The translations under genes and the position numbers were made by a program. The notes below the pieces were generated by a model. The model had not been told where the DNA came from, did no database searches, and worked only from the letters and a program-made list of their open reading frames with translations. A DNA stretch of 56,158 bases. Source: Bacteroidota bacterium. GTDB lineage: Bacteria > Bacteroidota > Bacteroidia > JABDFU01. The stretch lies in NCBI GenBank assembly GCA_016183775.1, contig JACPDY010000149.1:1-56158 (forward strand), written 5' to 3'. Of this stretch, positions 1 through 8,177 are shown one piece after another. Position 1 is the stretch's first letter; each line of letters begins with the position of its first letter.

Positions 1-1374
1 AAAGGCATTAAAGTTCTGCTGCTTTCCGAAGATGGTAAAGTGCTTGGAGTAACCTCAACGGACAGCCTCGGTTTCTTTAAGTTCGAAAACCTGAGCCCGG
101 ACTTACAGTACCTGGTTAAAATGGATGAAAGCGATGTGAAATTCAATCCCAACAAAAAATACTACCTAGCCAATGAACTGAATAAAATTTTAAGGGTAAC
201 AGTTATTAACGATCACGGACAAAAATTTGTGTTCGAGAAATTACCGGCCGACCTTGTCGCATTGAAACCCGATTCGCTGATCGATTATGCCAGCCAGATC
301 GCCGGCACGCTGCTTATTGGCGAAAATCCATCAAAGCCATACGCGAATAAAAGGGTAAACCTATTGAACGAAAAAGGTGAAATTGTGAAGACCATTGTTA
401 CCAATGGTTTTGGTTCATTTGTTTTTACCGATCTCGACCCCGATGTAACCTATTTTATTGCCGCCGATGAAAGTGATGGAGACCTTTTGCCGAACAGCAA
501 GATCATTTTGACCAATTCATCAGCTAAAGAGATTAAGGTCATTAAGTCCGACTCAAAAGGCGGGTTCAAATTCACACTGCTTAATGGTGACAATAATGAG
601 TTATCATTCCTGCAGGTAGATGACACCAAACTACGCATGGATATGAAGGGCAGATTATATGCCGATACACTGTCGCGGCCATTGTCCAATGCGAAGATCG
701 ATCTTGTTAATGAAAGGGGCCAGGTACAGCAAAGTATTACTACAAAACCCAACGGAGGATTTTTATTTACCGCTCTTCCCTTTAACGAAAGTTTTTTGTT
801 TCAGATAGATGAAAACGACCCGCGTTTTAAAGACCTTGAGAAGCTGATCTTTACCAATGAGGCTGGCGTTGTGATAAAAGTAATACACTTTAAAAAAGAT
901 GCCGGATTTAAATTTCAGTTTTTGGCCGGGGATTATAAAAGTATTTCCAGCACTTATGTTGATGACCCCTGGTTAAAGGTATTGCAGTTTAAACAAAACG
1001 AAAAGGGCAGGAACGACAGCGTGAATATTGTAGAGAACATTTATTATAACCTCGATGACTACAAAGTGCTGCCAGAGGCCCGCAAAGTACTTGACAAGGT
1101 GGTTGACCTGATGAAGAACAACCCCAAGCTGTCAGTTGAAATTGGTTCACATACCGACTCAAGGGCAACAGACGAATACAACCTTACTCTTTCACAAAAA
1201 CGGGCCCAGGCCGCTACAGGTTATATCATCCAAAATGGTATTGCAAAAAAACGCATAGCAGGCACAGGCTACGGTGAAACCCGCCTCATGAATAAATGCG
1301 GCAATGGCGTTGACTGCCCCGAAGAAGAACATGCGAAGAACAGAAGGACGGAGTTTAGGGTGTATGTGAAGTGA
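1..1374 (+). CDS. OmpA-family outer membrane protein, 5' truncated by window edge
   Basis: The reading frame is open from the first base, so the start lies outside the window; the GTG at 40 is only an internal candidate. The visible part has at least three repeats of about 100 residues with a carboxypeptidase-regulatory or Sdr-B-like flavour (patterns such as LVNEKG...TNGFGSFVFTDL...ADESD). A C-terminal OmpA peptidoglycan-binding domain follows, with NIYYNLDDYKVLPEA, IGSHTDSRATDEYN, LSQKRAQA and a final KNRRTEFRVYVK. By family the C-terminal domain binds peptidoglycan non-covalently and anchors the protein between outer membrane and wall; the repeats are probably periplasmic beta-sandwiches. 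In Bacteroidota such genes often sit beside PorP/SprF-like genes, but the upstream neighbour is not visible. Family call is firm; exact role unknown. Confidence 0.9.
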   Translation, partial: KGIKVLLLSEDGKVLGVTSTDSLGFFKFENLSPDLQYLVKMDESDVKFNPNKKYYLANELNKILRVTVINDHGQKFVFEKLPADLVALKPDSLIDYASQIAGTLLIGENPSKPYANKRVNLLNEKGEIVKTIVTNGFGSFVFTDLDPDVTYFIAADESDGDLLPNSKIILTNSSAKEIKVIKSDSKGGFKFTLLNGDNNELSFLQVDDTKLRMDMKGRLYADTLSRPLSNAKIDLVNERGQVQQSITTKPNGGFLFTALPFNESFLFQIDENDPRFKDLEKLIFTNEAGVVIKVIHFKKDAGFKFQFLAGDYKSISSTYVDDPWLKVLQFKQNEKGRNDSVNIVENIYYNLDDYKVLPEARKVLDKVVDLMKNNPKLSVEIGSHTDSRATDEYNLTLSQKRAQAATGYIIQNGIAKKRIAGTGYGETRLMNKCGNGVDCPEEEHAKNRRTEFRVYVK

Positions 1375-1400
1375 GAGAATTACATTGAAAAAAACGAAGA

Positions 1401-1445
1401 AAACCTTCGCATGTCTACCCAAAATTGGGAGATAAGCGAAGGTTT
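1401..1445. repeat. Long stem-loop at the left border of the cassette region
   Basis: A perfect 10-bp stem, AAACCTTCGC (1401-1410) with GCGAAGGTTT (1436-1445), encloses a second arm (TCT/AGA, then CCCA/TGGG around 1414-1432). It begins 27 bases after the OmpA stop. No T-tract follows, so it is a poor intrinsic terminator by classical rules. It could still end the OmpA transcript or be part of a recombination site, because a GTTATGT box follows at 1463-1469. Confidence 0.5.
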
Positions 1446-1504
1446 ATATCGGGTATAAAGGAGTTATGTGTAACCTTTAAAGACGGACAACTAAGACGAA
1501 AAAT

Positions 1505-2422
1505 ATGATTCCAGACTATCAATCACTAATGCTTCCACTTCTAAAACTGGTTGCCGACAGACAAGAACACAAGTACCGAGACTTAATAGAAAACTTGGCG
1601 ACCGAGTTTAAAGTAACTGACGAAGAAAGAAAAGAACTTTTAGCAAGTGGCAACCAAGCAATTTTTGACAATAGAGTTGGTTGGGCAAAGACATATTTGA
1701 AAAAGGCTGGACTTCTTGACTCACCGAAACGAGCGACATTTGTAATCACCGACCGTGGACTTGAAACTTTAAAGAAAAATCTTCCTCGCGTTGACGCAAA
1801 ATATTTAAGACAATTTTCTGAATTTCTTGAGTTTCAAAATGCAAGTCGCAGCGAGACAGACACCGAAGAGGAAACTACAACCCAAGAGCCGAGTGAGCAG
1901 ACACCTGAAGAGAATCTCGACAAAGCATACCAACGCATAAGAAAATCTTTAGCTTCGGAATTGCTCAATAAAGTTGTTGAACTTTCACCCGCATTTTTCG
2001 AGCGACTTGTAGTAGAACTCTTAGTCAAAATGGGTTACGGTGGTTCAATAAAGGACGCTGGAAAAGCAATCGGGAAAAGCGGAGACGAAGGAATTGACGG
2101 AACAATAAAGGAAGACAAACTCGGACTTGACATTATTTACATTCAAGCAAAGCGTTGGAAGCCAGGCAATGTAGTTGGACGACCAGAAATTCAAAAATTT
2201 GTTGGTGCTTTAGCTGGACAGGGTGCTAAAAAAGGCATCTTCATCACAACATCCAATTTTACAAAGGAAGCGTTGGACTACACTCCGAGAAATGAAACTA
2301 AAATTGTTCTTATTGACGGTGAACAGTTGGCTCAACTAATGATTGATTATAATCTTGGTTGCACTTCTCAGCAGACTTATGAAGTTAAAAAAATCGACAG
2401 CGACTATTTTGGAGAAGAGTAA
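1505..2422 (+). CDS. mrr: Mrr-type restriction endonuclease
   Basis: A 305-residue protein with the two-part Mrr layout. The N-terminal winged-helix DNA-binding half (about 1-100, start MIPDYQSLMLPLLKL, with VITDRGLETLKKN) is followed by an acidic Glu/Thr linker (about 110-135) and a C-terminal Mrr_cat nuclease fold. The PD-(D/E)xK-like active site is visible as GDEGIDG (D198), then IYIQAKRW (Q214, K216), followed by GALAGQGAKKGIFITTSNFT. E. coli Mrr uses the same D...QxK arrangement and cuts modified DNA. Length matches the family. The gene is the first of a cassette and its stop codon overlaps the start of the next gene by one base, so the two are almost certainly co-translated. The natural target, probably methylated or otherwise foreign DNA, is inferred from the family only. 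Confidence 0.93.
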   Translation: MIPDYQSLMLPLLKLVADRQEHKYRDLIENLATEFKVTDEERKELLASGNQAIFDNRVGWAKTYLKKAGLLDSPKRATFVITDRGLETLKKNLPRVDAKYLRQFSEFLEFQNASRSETDTEEETTTQEPSEQTPEENLDKAYQRIRKSLASELLNKVVELSPAFFERLVVELLVKMGYGGSIKDAGKAIGKSGDEGIDGTIKEDKLGLDIIYIQAKRWKPGNVVGRPEIQKFVGALAGQGAKKGIFITTSNFTKEALDYTPRNETKIVLIDGEQLAQLMIDYNLGCTSQQTYEVKKIDSDYFGEE

Positions 2423-3336
2423 TGGCGGATGAACCATATTTTTTAGAAATTGAAGAAAATCACTTGTCAATTGGCGAAGCCAAAAGACTGGTGACAGAAA
2501 CTTTGTTGAACAATGGCATTAAATCTCCGAAAGGTGGTTGGGAAAGAGCGTCCTTTTTATTTGGGCCACCCGACAAACAGGAAACTGTTACTTTTCAAAA
2601 ATTATTTTCAATTGCAAGAAAACACGGAGTTGTCGCTTATATTCAAGGTAACATAGACAGGACGGATGATATATTCGGAGGCACATTTGGCATATCATCA
2701 CCGACAATGGCATTTGGAACGATTTCCTCATCATACGCTGGTTTCTCAAGAATATTAAAGCCTCCGATGACAGATCAGCCCGTTGAATACGAAATTTCAG
2801 AAGATATAATGTTTTACCGGGAAGAGATTTGTTTATTCAGCAATGAATACGATTTTACCTTTTGCACACGATATTATAGAGCGTACTTGACTTCCTGCAT
2901 TGCACTTGTTGACGCATTTATTAATAGACATATTTTGCTGTATAAATTTCGTGGTCAAAATAGTCAAGAATTTGAGGAATTGCAAAGGACAAGCAGATTG
3001 GAAGACAGACTGGAATTATTTTTAAAAGTTTCGACAGGAAAAGACTTAACAGCTATAAACGGTGGAGCAGAATGGATTCATTTTAAAAATCTGAGACGAT
3101 TGAGAAATGAAATGACTCATATAAACAGTCCTTCGCTGGGCTATTCAATAACTGAATTTGCAGAGCATCTTAATTATGCAAAAAAAGGAGTTGGTGGCTT
3201 ATTACGGCTAATCAGACAGCTTCAAGGAAAACAATCACTTGGCTTCATTGAAAAAGTTAGGACAGCACCAATTATTTATTTTAATGAAATAACTCACAAG
3301 GCAGACGGAAAACATATTATTAAACGAAGAAAATAA
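2422..3336 (+). CDS. HEPN-like protein paired with Mrr; candidate RNase or toxin arm
   Basis: A 304-residue protein that I do not recognise as a named family. The start codon shares a base with the Mrr stop (TAATG). The C-terminal half is alpha-helical and carries RNEMTH (R228 to H233), an exact Rx4H motif of the HEPN superfamily. It follows an upstream helix rich in aromatic and charged residues (YRAYLTSCIALVDAFINRH, about 153-171) and a linker with LEDRLELFLK. HEPN proteins with this motif are often metal-independent RNases in toxin-antitoxin, abortive-infection and CRISPR contexts; others are only binding domains. The N-terminal 110 residues show no motif known to me. No signal peptide or membrane segment is seen. 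A defence role with Mrr is inferred from the coupling and cassette location. Confidence 0.6.
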   Translation: MADEPYFLEIEENHLSIGEAKRLVTETLLNNGIKSPKGGWERASFLFGPPDKQETVTFQKLFSIARKHGVVAYIQGNIDRTDDIFGGTFGISSPTMAFGTISSSYAGFSRILKPPMTDQPVEYEISEDIMFYREEICLFSNEYDFTFCTRYYRAYLTSCIALVDAFINRHILLYKFRGQNSQEFEELQRTSRLEDRLELFLKVSTGKDLTAINGGAEWIHFKNLRRLRNEMTHINSPSLGYSITEFAEHLNYAKKGVGGLLRLIRQLQGKQSLGFIEKVRTAPIIYFNEITHKADGKHIIKRRK

Positions 3337-3344
3337 AAGGCTAC

Positions 3345-3473
3345 ACATAACAGCGGCTTGGCGTTATGCGGGCATTCAAGTAAAATGGAGTGCGGGTTTC
3401 CAAATAAGCATTTGTCTTGCCGACAAATTCTTCTCCGAAAACCCGCACAACGCCAAGCCGCAAACCGTTATGC
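3345..3473 (+). repeat. attC-like site 1, after the Mrr-HEPN cassette
   Basis: Outer boxes ACATAAC (3345-3351) and GTTATGC (3467-3473) pair over CATAAC/GTTATG. Inside them CGGCTTGGCGTT (3354-3365) pairs perfectly with AACGCCAAGCCG (3449-3460). A third arm, GTGCGGGTTT (3390-3399), pairs with AAACCCGCAC (3439-3448). The spacers are unequal (2 bases on the left, 6 on the right), giving the asymmetry typical of integron attC sites. An extra GTTATGC lies inside the left arm at 3363-3369. This is the best-preserved site in the window. Confidence 0.7.
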
Positions 3474-3609
3474 CCTATGCTATGACGATCCGCTCTTTTC
3501 CGACAGCGTGTAACATTAACAGGGGACAGTTCGTTACAGTTTTATAATTTGACAATTAAACCTTTACGACAAATAGTGGTCAATACAATCTAATGCTAAA
3601 AAAATAAAC

Positions 3610-5481
3610 ATGAAAAAACTTTATCTTTCTACTGTTCTTTGCCTGCAAAGCACAATTTTCATTTACGGACAAACAACCGACACCTGCCGGATGAAAATCG
3701 GCATGAATCTTTTCAGCATCCGAACGAGTGCGACCAATCCTGATTTCATGCAACCGTTCGCAAATGTTTTAAAAGAATGTGATGAGTGGTACGGACAAGA
3801 CACAACTGGGATAGCAACCACAACAAATAACAGCTCAATAACTTTGTTTACTTTTAATACGGATGGGTATCCGAATGAGGTGCCAATATCCGGCAATGGA
3901 GTTTGTGCAAGAATGCTGTTTAACACATACGCAGCCAACAGCAATTACAATTATTATCCTTCCGGGACTTATAATGTTTCATACACCGGCAACGGAACTT
4001 TGCGCTTCGGAGGCGATGCTTCTGGTGCGGATATTACAACGGGCAGCGGAACTATTACTGTGACTCCAAGTAATACCGGCATTATCATGAAAATTGTTTT
4101 GTCCGATGTGAATAATCCTATACGCGACATTAAAGTGATGATGCCGGGCCATTCCTTCTCAACGATTTTCAACACCGATTTTGTGAATAGATTAACTCCG
4201 TTTAATGTATTGCGCTTTATGGAATGGAACAACATGAATACAAACACTGAGGTACAATGGCAAAATAGAAGGAAGCCATCATATTACACCCAAAGTGGTT
4301 CGGGAGGAACAATGAATAACAGGGGTATTGCTTGGGAATATGTAGTCGAGCTCTGCAATCTTATGCAAAAAAATTGCTGGATAAGCGTTCCCACACAAGT
4401 AGATTCTGCTTATATAGATTCACTGGCAACTATGTTTCGCGACAATCTGAATCCTAATCTTAAAATTTACCTTGAGTATTCAAATGAAACTTCCAATCAG
4501 ATATGGCTGACAAATTATAACTGGATAGACGACCCAAATAATTCTTCTTTTACTTTAACTAACCATGCTCAAAAAACAGCATGGCATTTCAAAAAGGTCT
4601 TTGATATATGGGATACTGTTTTTCTAACTCAAATGCCAACCCGGGTAGTTCGTGTTTTAGGGGGCTGGGCAAGCAATATAGGGGTTGGAGATATGACAAC
4701 GATGATTACTTATATGAACAGCAACGGAGGCGCATATGATGCCATTTCATGTGATGCTTATATACTGCCTATTTCGGCTGATTATGGCTGGATGAATACA
4801 AACTGTTCAACAGGCGCGAATTTATCTACATGGACACAGCCGCAGTTAATAGATACATTAATAGGAATAGGAAGAGCGCGAATGGCTAATAAAATGCCTG
4901 TATTAAACCAATTTAATTCACTTGCAAATGGTAAGCAATTGGTTTTTTATGAAGGTGGCCCGCACATTACCAATCAAACAACTTGTACTGCCGTTTCAAG
5001 TGCTATTGCGCCATTGCAAACCGATGTAAAGATGTATAATTTGTATAATGATTGGCTGGATTCATTGCGAACCCTATCGAATGTCAAATTGTTCAATCAT
5101 TTTGTAATTACAGGTGCAGGGCCAATGGGTATTCTTTCTAATATTTACCAAACTACTTCACAAAAATATAAAGTACTAACCGACTACATAGATTCATGTG
5201 GAATACTAACAGGCATTTCGGAAAATAATACGGAAACAAATTCTGTTTTTATTTATCCGGATCCCTTTTCCTCCCAGACAACTTTTCAGACAGCCAAGCC
5301 TTTTAAAAATGCTTCGTTGGCAGTTTACAATTCCATTTGTCAGACAGTTAAGCACATGGACAATCTTGCTGGACAGACTATCATTTTTCATCGAGACAAC
5401 TTACCAAGCGGCCTGTATTTCGTTCGGCTCACACAAGACAATGAAGTAATCGCAGTAGACAAATTAGTAATCACCGACTAA
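3610..5481 (+). CDS. Secreted glycoside-hydrolase-like protein with T9SS sorting domain
   Basis: A 623-residue protein. A signal peptide (MKKLYLSTVLCLQSTIFIYGQ) is followed by a large domain that looks like a TIM-barrel glycosidase. IYLEYSNETSNQIW contains an Asn-Glu pair (E293), the usual place of the acid/base in clan GH-A enzymes, and VFYEGGPH carries a second Glu (E448) in a nucleophile-like position. The last 80 residues are a type A T9SS sorting domain (FIYPDPFSSQTTF, then LPSGLYFVRL and final KLVITD), so the product should be exported across the outer membrane. The glycosidase role is inferred from motifs and no substrate can be named. It lies in the cassette array. Its sorting domain and first bases after the stop resemble those of the gene at 9211-10206, which suggests related cassettes. 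Confidence 0.75.
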   Translation: MKKLYLSTVLCLQSTIFIYGQTTDTCRMKIGMNLFSIRTSATNPDFMQPFANVLKECDEWYGQDTTGIATTTNNSSITLFTFNTDGYPNEVPISGNGVCARMLFNTYAANSNYNYYPSGTYNVSYTGNGTLRFGGDASGADITTGSGTITVTPSNTGIIMKIVLSDVNNPIRDIKVMMPGHSFSTIFNTDFVNRLTPFNVLRFMEWNNMNTNTEVQWQNRRKPSYYTQSGSGGTMNNRGIAWEYVVELCNLMQKNCWISVPTQVDSAYIDSLATMFRDNLNPNLKIYLEYSNETSNQIWLTNYNWIDDPNNSSFTLTNHAQKTAWHFKKVFDIWDTVFLTQMPTRVVRVLGGWASNIGVGDMTTMITYMNSNGGAYDAISCDAYILPISADYGWMNTNCSTGANLSTWTQPQLIDTLIGIGRARMANKMPVLNQFNSLANGKQLVFYEGGPHITNQTTCTAVSSAIAPLQTDVKMYNLYNDWLDSLRTLSNVKLFNHFVITGAGPMGILSNIYQTTSQKYKVLTDYIDSCGILTGISENNTETNSVFIYPDPFSSQTTFQTAKPFKNASLAVYNSICQTVKHMDNLAGQTIIFHRDNLPSGLYFVRLTQDNEVIAVDKLVITD

Positions 5482-5493
5482 CAACAGCACAGA

Positions 5494-5509
5494 GCATAAC
5501 AGCAGTAGC
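5494..5509 (+). repeat. attC-like site 2, left fragment cut by the insertion sequence
   Basis: GCATAAC (5494-5500) followed by AGCAG matches the start of the other sites. The rest of the site lies beyond the insertion sequence, beginning at 7168. Confidence 0.5.
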
Positions 5510-5605
5510 TGTTGCACAACCTCCTTTTAGAAAAATTTTTGAGAAAAAGGCGGCATCAATAGCCGACTTATAGGGAAGACGGATTTTTCGCGTGATTTTT
5601 TATAC

Positions 5606-7085
5606 TCAAATTTTTGTGTTTGCTAAATACGCCCCCATGAAGCCGAAAAAAGCTGTTTTAAAGTTTATGCTGGCTTGCCGGCAGAGTGCCAGTACTTTTG
5701 TATGAACTTTTTTCACTTCAAACTTCAGGTACTTTTTGAGATTGTAAGTAAGGGCAGCCATCAGTACATGTTTATTGGCTTGTTTGATGCCCCGGGTATT
5801 CACGCGTTTCATGTTTAAAAAATTTACCAACGTTCCCAGTACCGGCTCCACGGTCTTGCTTCGTATACGGGTGATACGTTTGGCGTATAGGGTTTGCATT
5901 TTAACATACATCTTGTCGTAAAACGGTTTGTCTATGGTGTCATCAATCTTTTTGAATTTGGTTTTACCTATACAGGTTTCTCTAATGGGGCAATCTTTGC
6001 AAACGGTTTCGCTGCTGCGGTAGGTTTTCTGAATATAGCTATTGCTGTTGGGACCTATTCTTTTCATTGGCAAAACAGCTCTGTTACCTCGCTTACAATC
6101 ATATTGATCTTTTTCTTTGTTATAAATAAACCCTTCTCTTTCATTTTTGTATTGACCGAAATTGGGAATGTAAGCATCAATCTTTTTAGATTCAATAAAC
6201 CGTAATGCTTCTCCACTGGAATAGCCAGTATCGGCTGTAACCTGTTCAACAGAGATGTTTTCTTTTTGCAGGTTTTCTATGGTTTGCTCAAGTATCTGAG
6301 GCAAGCTCTGGCTGTCCCCTCTGTCGGCATGGTCGGCCATGGCCCCTGTTATAACATGATGTGCATCATCCACCGCTATTTGTCCACTCTAATTCATTTG
6401 TCTGGCCTTGCCTGGTTTTACCGAAATCCTTGCATCAGGATCCGTAGGAGAATAATGTGTGTGGTCCTCTGTGACCCGACTGACCCTTGTAGGTTTCCTT
6501 TTTCCATGCATGGTGTTGTTCTACTTCTTTTTTCTTTTTCGCTGTTACTTTGTATTCTGAGTTTTCATTTAATTCTTCGGAATAGGCTTCCACATCGTCC
6601 ATCACTTCTTTCTCCTTCAAAGAATCCAGCGAAGCATTCGCCTTTATGTACGCACTGTCTATCGCCTGGCGTTTGCCGCGAACCATGCCTTTAGCAATGC
6701 AGAGGGATAACACTTTTTTAAATATGGCCAGAAACACTTCTTCTCCATAGAGCTGTCTTGTACGGCTGATGGTGGAATGCCATGGCAACGGTTCGTCTAT
6801 ATCATATTGAAGATATAAACGGATGGCGAGAGAATCGGAACAATGCTCAATAAGTTTTCGGTCGGAATTGATGTTGTTTAAATAACCAACAAGACATATT
6901 TTGAAGAACACAACCGGATCAATACTTTCCTGACCTTCGCTGCCATAATACTTTTCTGTTTCTCTGTAAAGGAATTGCAACTCGAGTTCCGATGAAAGTT
7001 TACGATAGAAATTTTCTTTGGGAACTAAATCCTCCAGATGCACCTGGTACATCATTTTCGGATTAATCGTTTTTTTGCCTTGCAT
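5606..7085 (-). pseudogene. IS1182-family DDE transposase, broken by a frameshift and a nonsense codon
   Basis: The N-terminal part (7085 down to 6435; 216 residues) has the IS1182 opening (KMMYQVHLEDLVPKENFYRK, FFKICLVGYLNNINSDR, LPWHSTISRTRQLYGEEVF, AIDSAYIKANAS). The C-terminal part (6373 down to 5606; 255 residues) has VDDAHHVITG, ADTGYSSGEALRFIE, the cysteine cluster (CPIRETCIG) and RSKTVEPVLGTLVNF. Between them the second frame continues upstream as THYSPTDPDARISVKPGKAR before a TAG at 6389-6391. There is therefore a frameshift near 6450-6475 plus an in-frame stop where a Tyr codon is expected. The two pieces together cover the full family length. The element cannot move with its own enzyme unless both lesions are bypassed. 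Confidence 0.85.
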
Positions 7086-7091
7086 GAATAT

Positions 7092-7119
7092 ATTATAAGG
7101 CTCAAACTCAAATTGTCAA
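7092..7119 (-). promoter_or_regulatory. Sigma70-like promoter of the transposase, nearly leaderless
   Basis: On the minus strand TTGACA (7114-7119) and TATAAT (7092-7097) are separated by 16 bases. The transposase ATG begins 6 bases after the -10 box, so transcription would start at or next to the start codon. Both hexamers match the E. coli consensus exactly, unlike typical Bacteroidota promoters (TTTG / TAnnTTTG). Confidence 0.5.
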
Positions 7120-7167
7120 GCACTTTTTTTACAAAGTAATTAACATTCGTATCTTAGTTGTGCAACA

Positions 7168-7296
7168 GGCACACGGGTTTTGGGTTAGTGGGCGGACAGT
7201 GCGAATAGAAACATTTGAGCATTTAATAAACTTTGGTGCTGGTAGACAGTTTTCGGTTTCAAAAGCCCACCAACGCAAAGTCCGAAACCGTTATAG
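7168..7296 (+). repeat. attC-like site 2, right part
   Basis: This is the right portion of the site cut by the insertion sequence. GTGGGC (7188-7193) pairs with GCCCAC (7265-7270), flanked by weaker pairing between about 7174-7186 and 7272-7285, and it ends in AAACC-GTTATAG (7290-7296). It shares GTGCTGGTAGACAGTTTT (7236-7253) with the site at 8017-8137, where only one of those 18 bases differs. Confidence 0.5.
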
Positions 7297-7305
7297 GCAA
7301 TATTT

Positions 7306-8010
7306 ATGAGCGACCGTAAACCATACAAACGCAAAGGACTTTTCATCGTTGGGACAGTTTTTCTAATAATTGGAGCTGGTGCTGCGACTTTCTCACCCTA
7401 TACGCTATACTTATACCTCGCACCACTTTGGACATTTCTTCTTGGACTACTCCTAATTTGGTTAAGCGACAGACAAGTAAAAACAAAGCTCATTTGGACA
7501 CTTGCACCTTTTCTTTTTTATATCGCTTTTCAATTCCTTTGGTATCAATATAAAAAAGCACCAGCAGAGACATTCTTAATACCTCAAGACTATAGAGGAA
7601 AAATTCACATTCATTTCAACAAACCGTGCGGACAAGAAGAAGAAGTTGCGAACGACAGACGACAATATAAAATACCTGCGACTGGCATTTTACTTTCACA
7701 GTTTGCAGACAAGCAAGGTTTCATTGACCAACAATATTACTTAGTTGACAGTTTGGGCAAACAGACACTCTTGCCTCAATTGGATGTGCGGGACTACAAC
7801 GAAGAGTGGACGACAGAAAAAAATCCCGACGAACCATCAAGAGACATTCTCGGTGTTTTTCACGCAGGACGAGTGAGTAGTGATGGCATGTATGAGTTTT
7901 ACGTTTCAACTTATAGACAACTTAGAGACACTTTTGACTTCCAGTATGACAAATCATTTGACTTAATAGAACAAAAGATAATTGGTGACTGTGGACAAGA
8001 GAAGAAGTAA
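7306..8010 (+). CDS. Membrane protein with C-terminal extracytoplasmic domain (DUF6843-like)
   Basis: A 234-residue protein with three predicted membrane segments in its first 85 residues (GLFIVGTVFLIIGAGAATF, LYLAPLWTFLLGLLLIWL, LIWTLAPFLFYIAFQFLW). A soluble C-terminal domain of about 145 residues starts ETFLIPQDYRGKIHIHFNKPCG. That opening resembles a family of small Bacteroidota proteins I know as DUF6843; the resemblance is from memory and unproven. No catalytic motif is visible. The gene starts 9 bases after a GTTATAG box and is followed within 10 bases by the next attC-like site, so it fills one cassette alone. Cassette membrane proteins are often of unknown function and this is no exception. 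Confidence 0.65.
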   Translation: MSDRKPYKRKGLFIVGTVFLIIGAGAATFSPYTLYLYLAPLWTFLLGLLLIWLSDRQVKTKLIWTLAPFLFYIAFQFLWYQYKKAPAETFLIPQDYRGKIHIHFNKPCGQEEEVANDRRQYKIPATGILLSQFADKQGFIDQQYYLVDSLGKQTLLPQLDVRDYNEEWTTEKNPDEPSRDILGVFHAGRVSSDGMYEFYVSTYRQLRDTFDFQYDKSFDLIEQKIIGDCGQEKK

Positions 8011-8016
8011 TACTGC

Positions 8017-8137
8017 CCATAACAGACGTTTGGCAAAAAAGCGGGTTCAGTGGTTAATGCTTCGTATCAAGTGCAGTGCTGGCAGACAGTTTTGTGCTCC
8101 GAAATCGCCAACTTCTTAAACCCGCAAACCGTTATGC
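8017..8137 (+). repeat. attC-like site 3, after the membrane-protein cassette
   Basis: CCATAAC (8017-8023) pairs with GTTATGC (8131-8137) over CATAAC/GTTATG. GCGGGTT (8041-8047) can pair with AACCCGC (8119-8125). An alternative arm joins TTGGC (8030-8034) with GCCAA (8107-8111). The inner motif GTGCTGGCAGACAGTTTT is at 8076-8093. It is less regular than site 1 but has the same borders. Confidence 0.6.
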
Positions 8138-8177
8138 TGCATTTTAAAAAGACAACCCACAGAGAAATACAGAAAGA

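Larger units (their letters stand above)
5510..7167 (-). mobile_element. IS1182-family insertion sequence, decayed, inserted in an attC-like site
   Basis: The ends are perfect 11-bp inverted repeats, TGTTGCACAAC at 5510-5520 and GTTGTGCAACA at 7157-7167, giving an element of about 1.66 kb. The match extends by one more base outward (C on the left, G on the right). It holds one transposase gene on the minus strand, broken by a frameshift and a stop codon. No obvious target-site duplication is seen. It separates GCATAACAG on the left from the paired arms and GTTATAG box on the right. Confidence 0.8.

Noticed and set aside
6266-6694. Plus-strand frame of 142 codons in the insertion sequence
   Set aside because: It is the complement of the two transposase parts and crosses the frameshift; the minus strand explains it.
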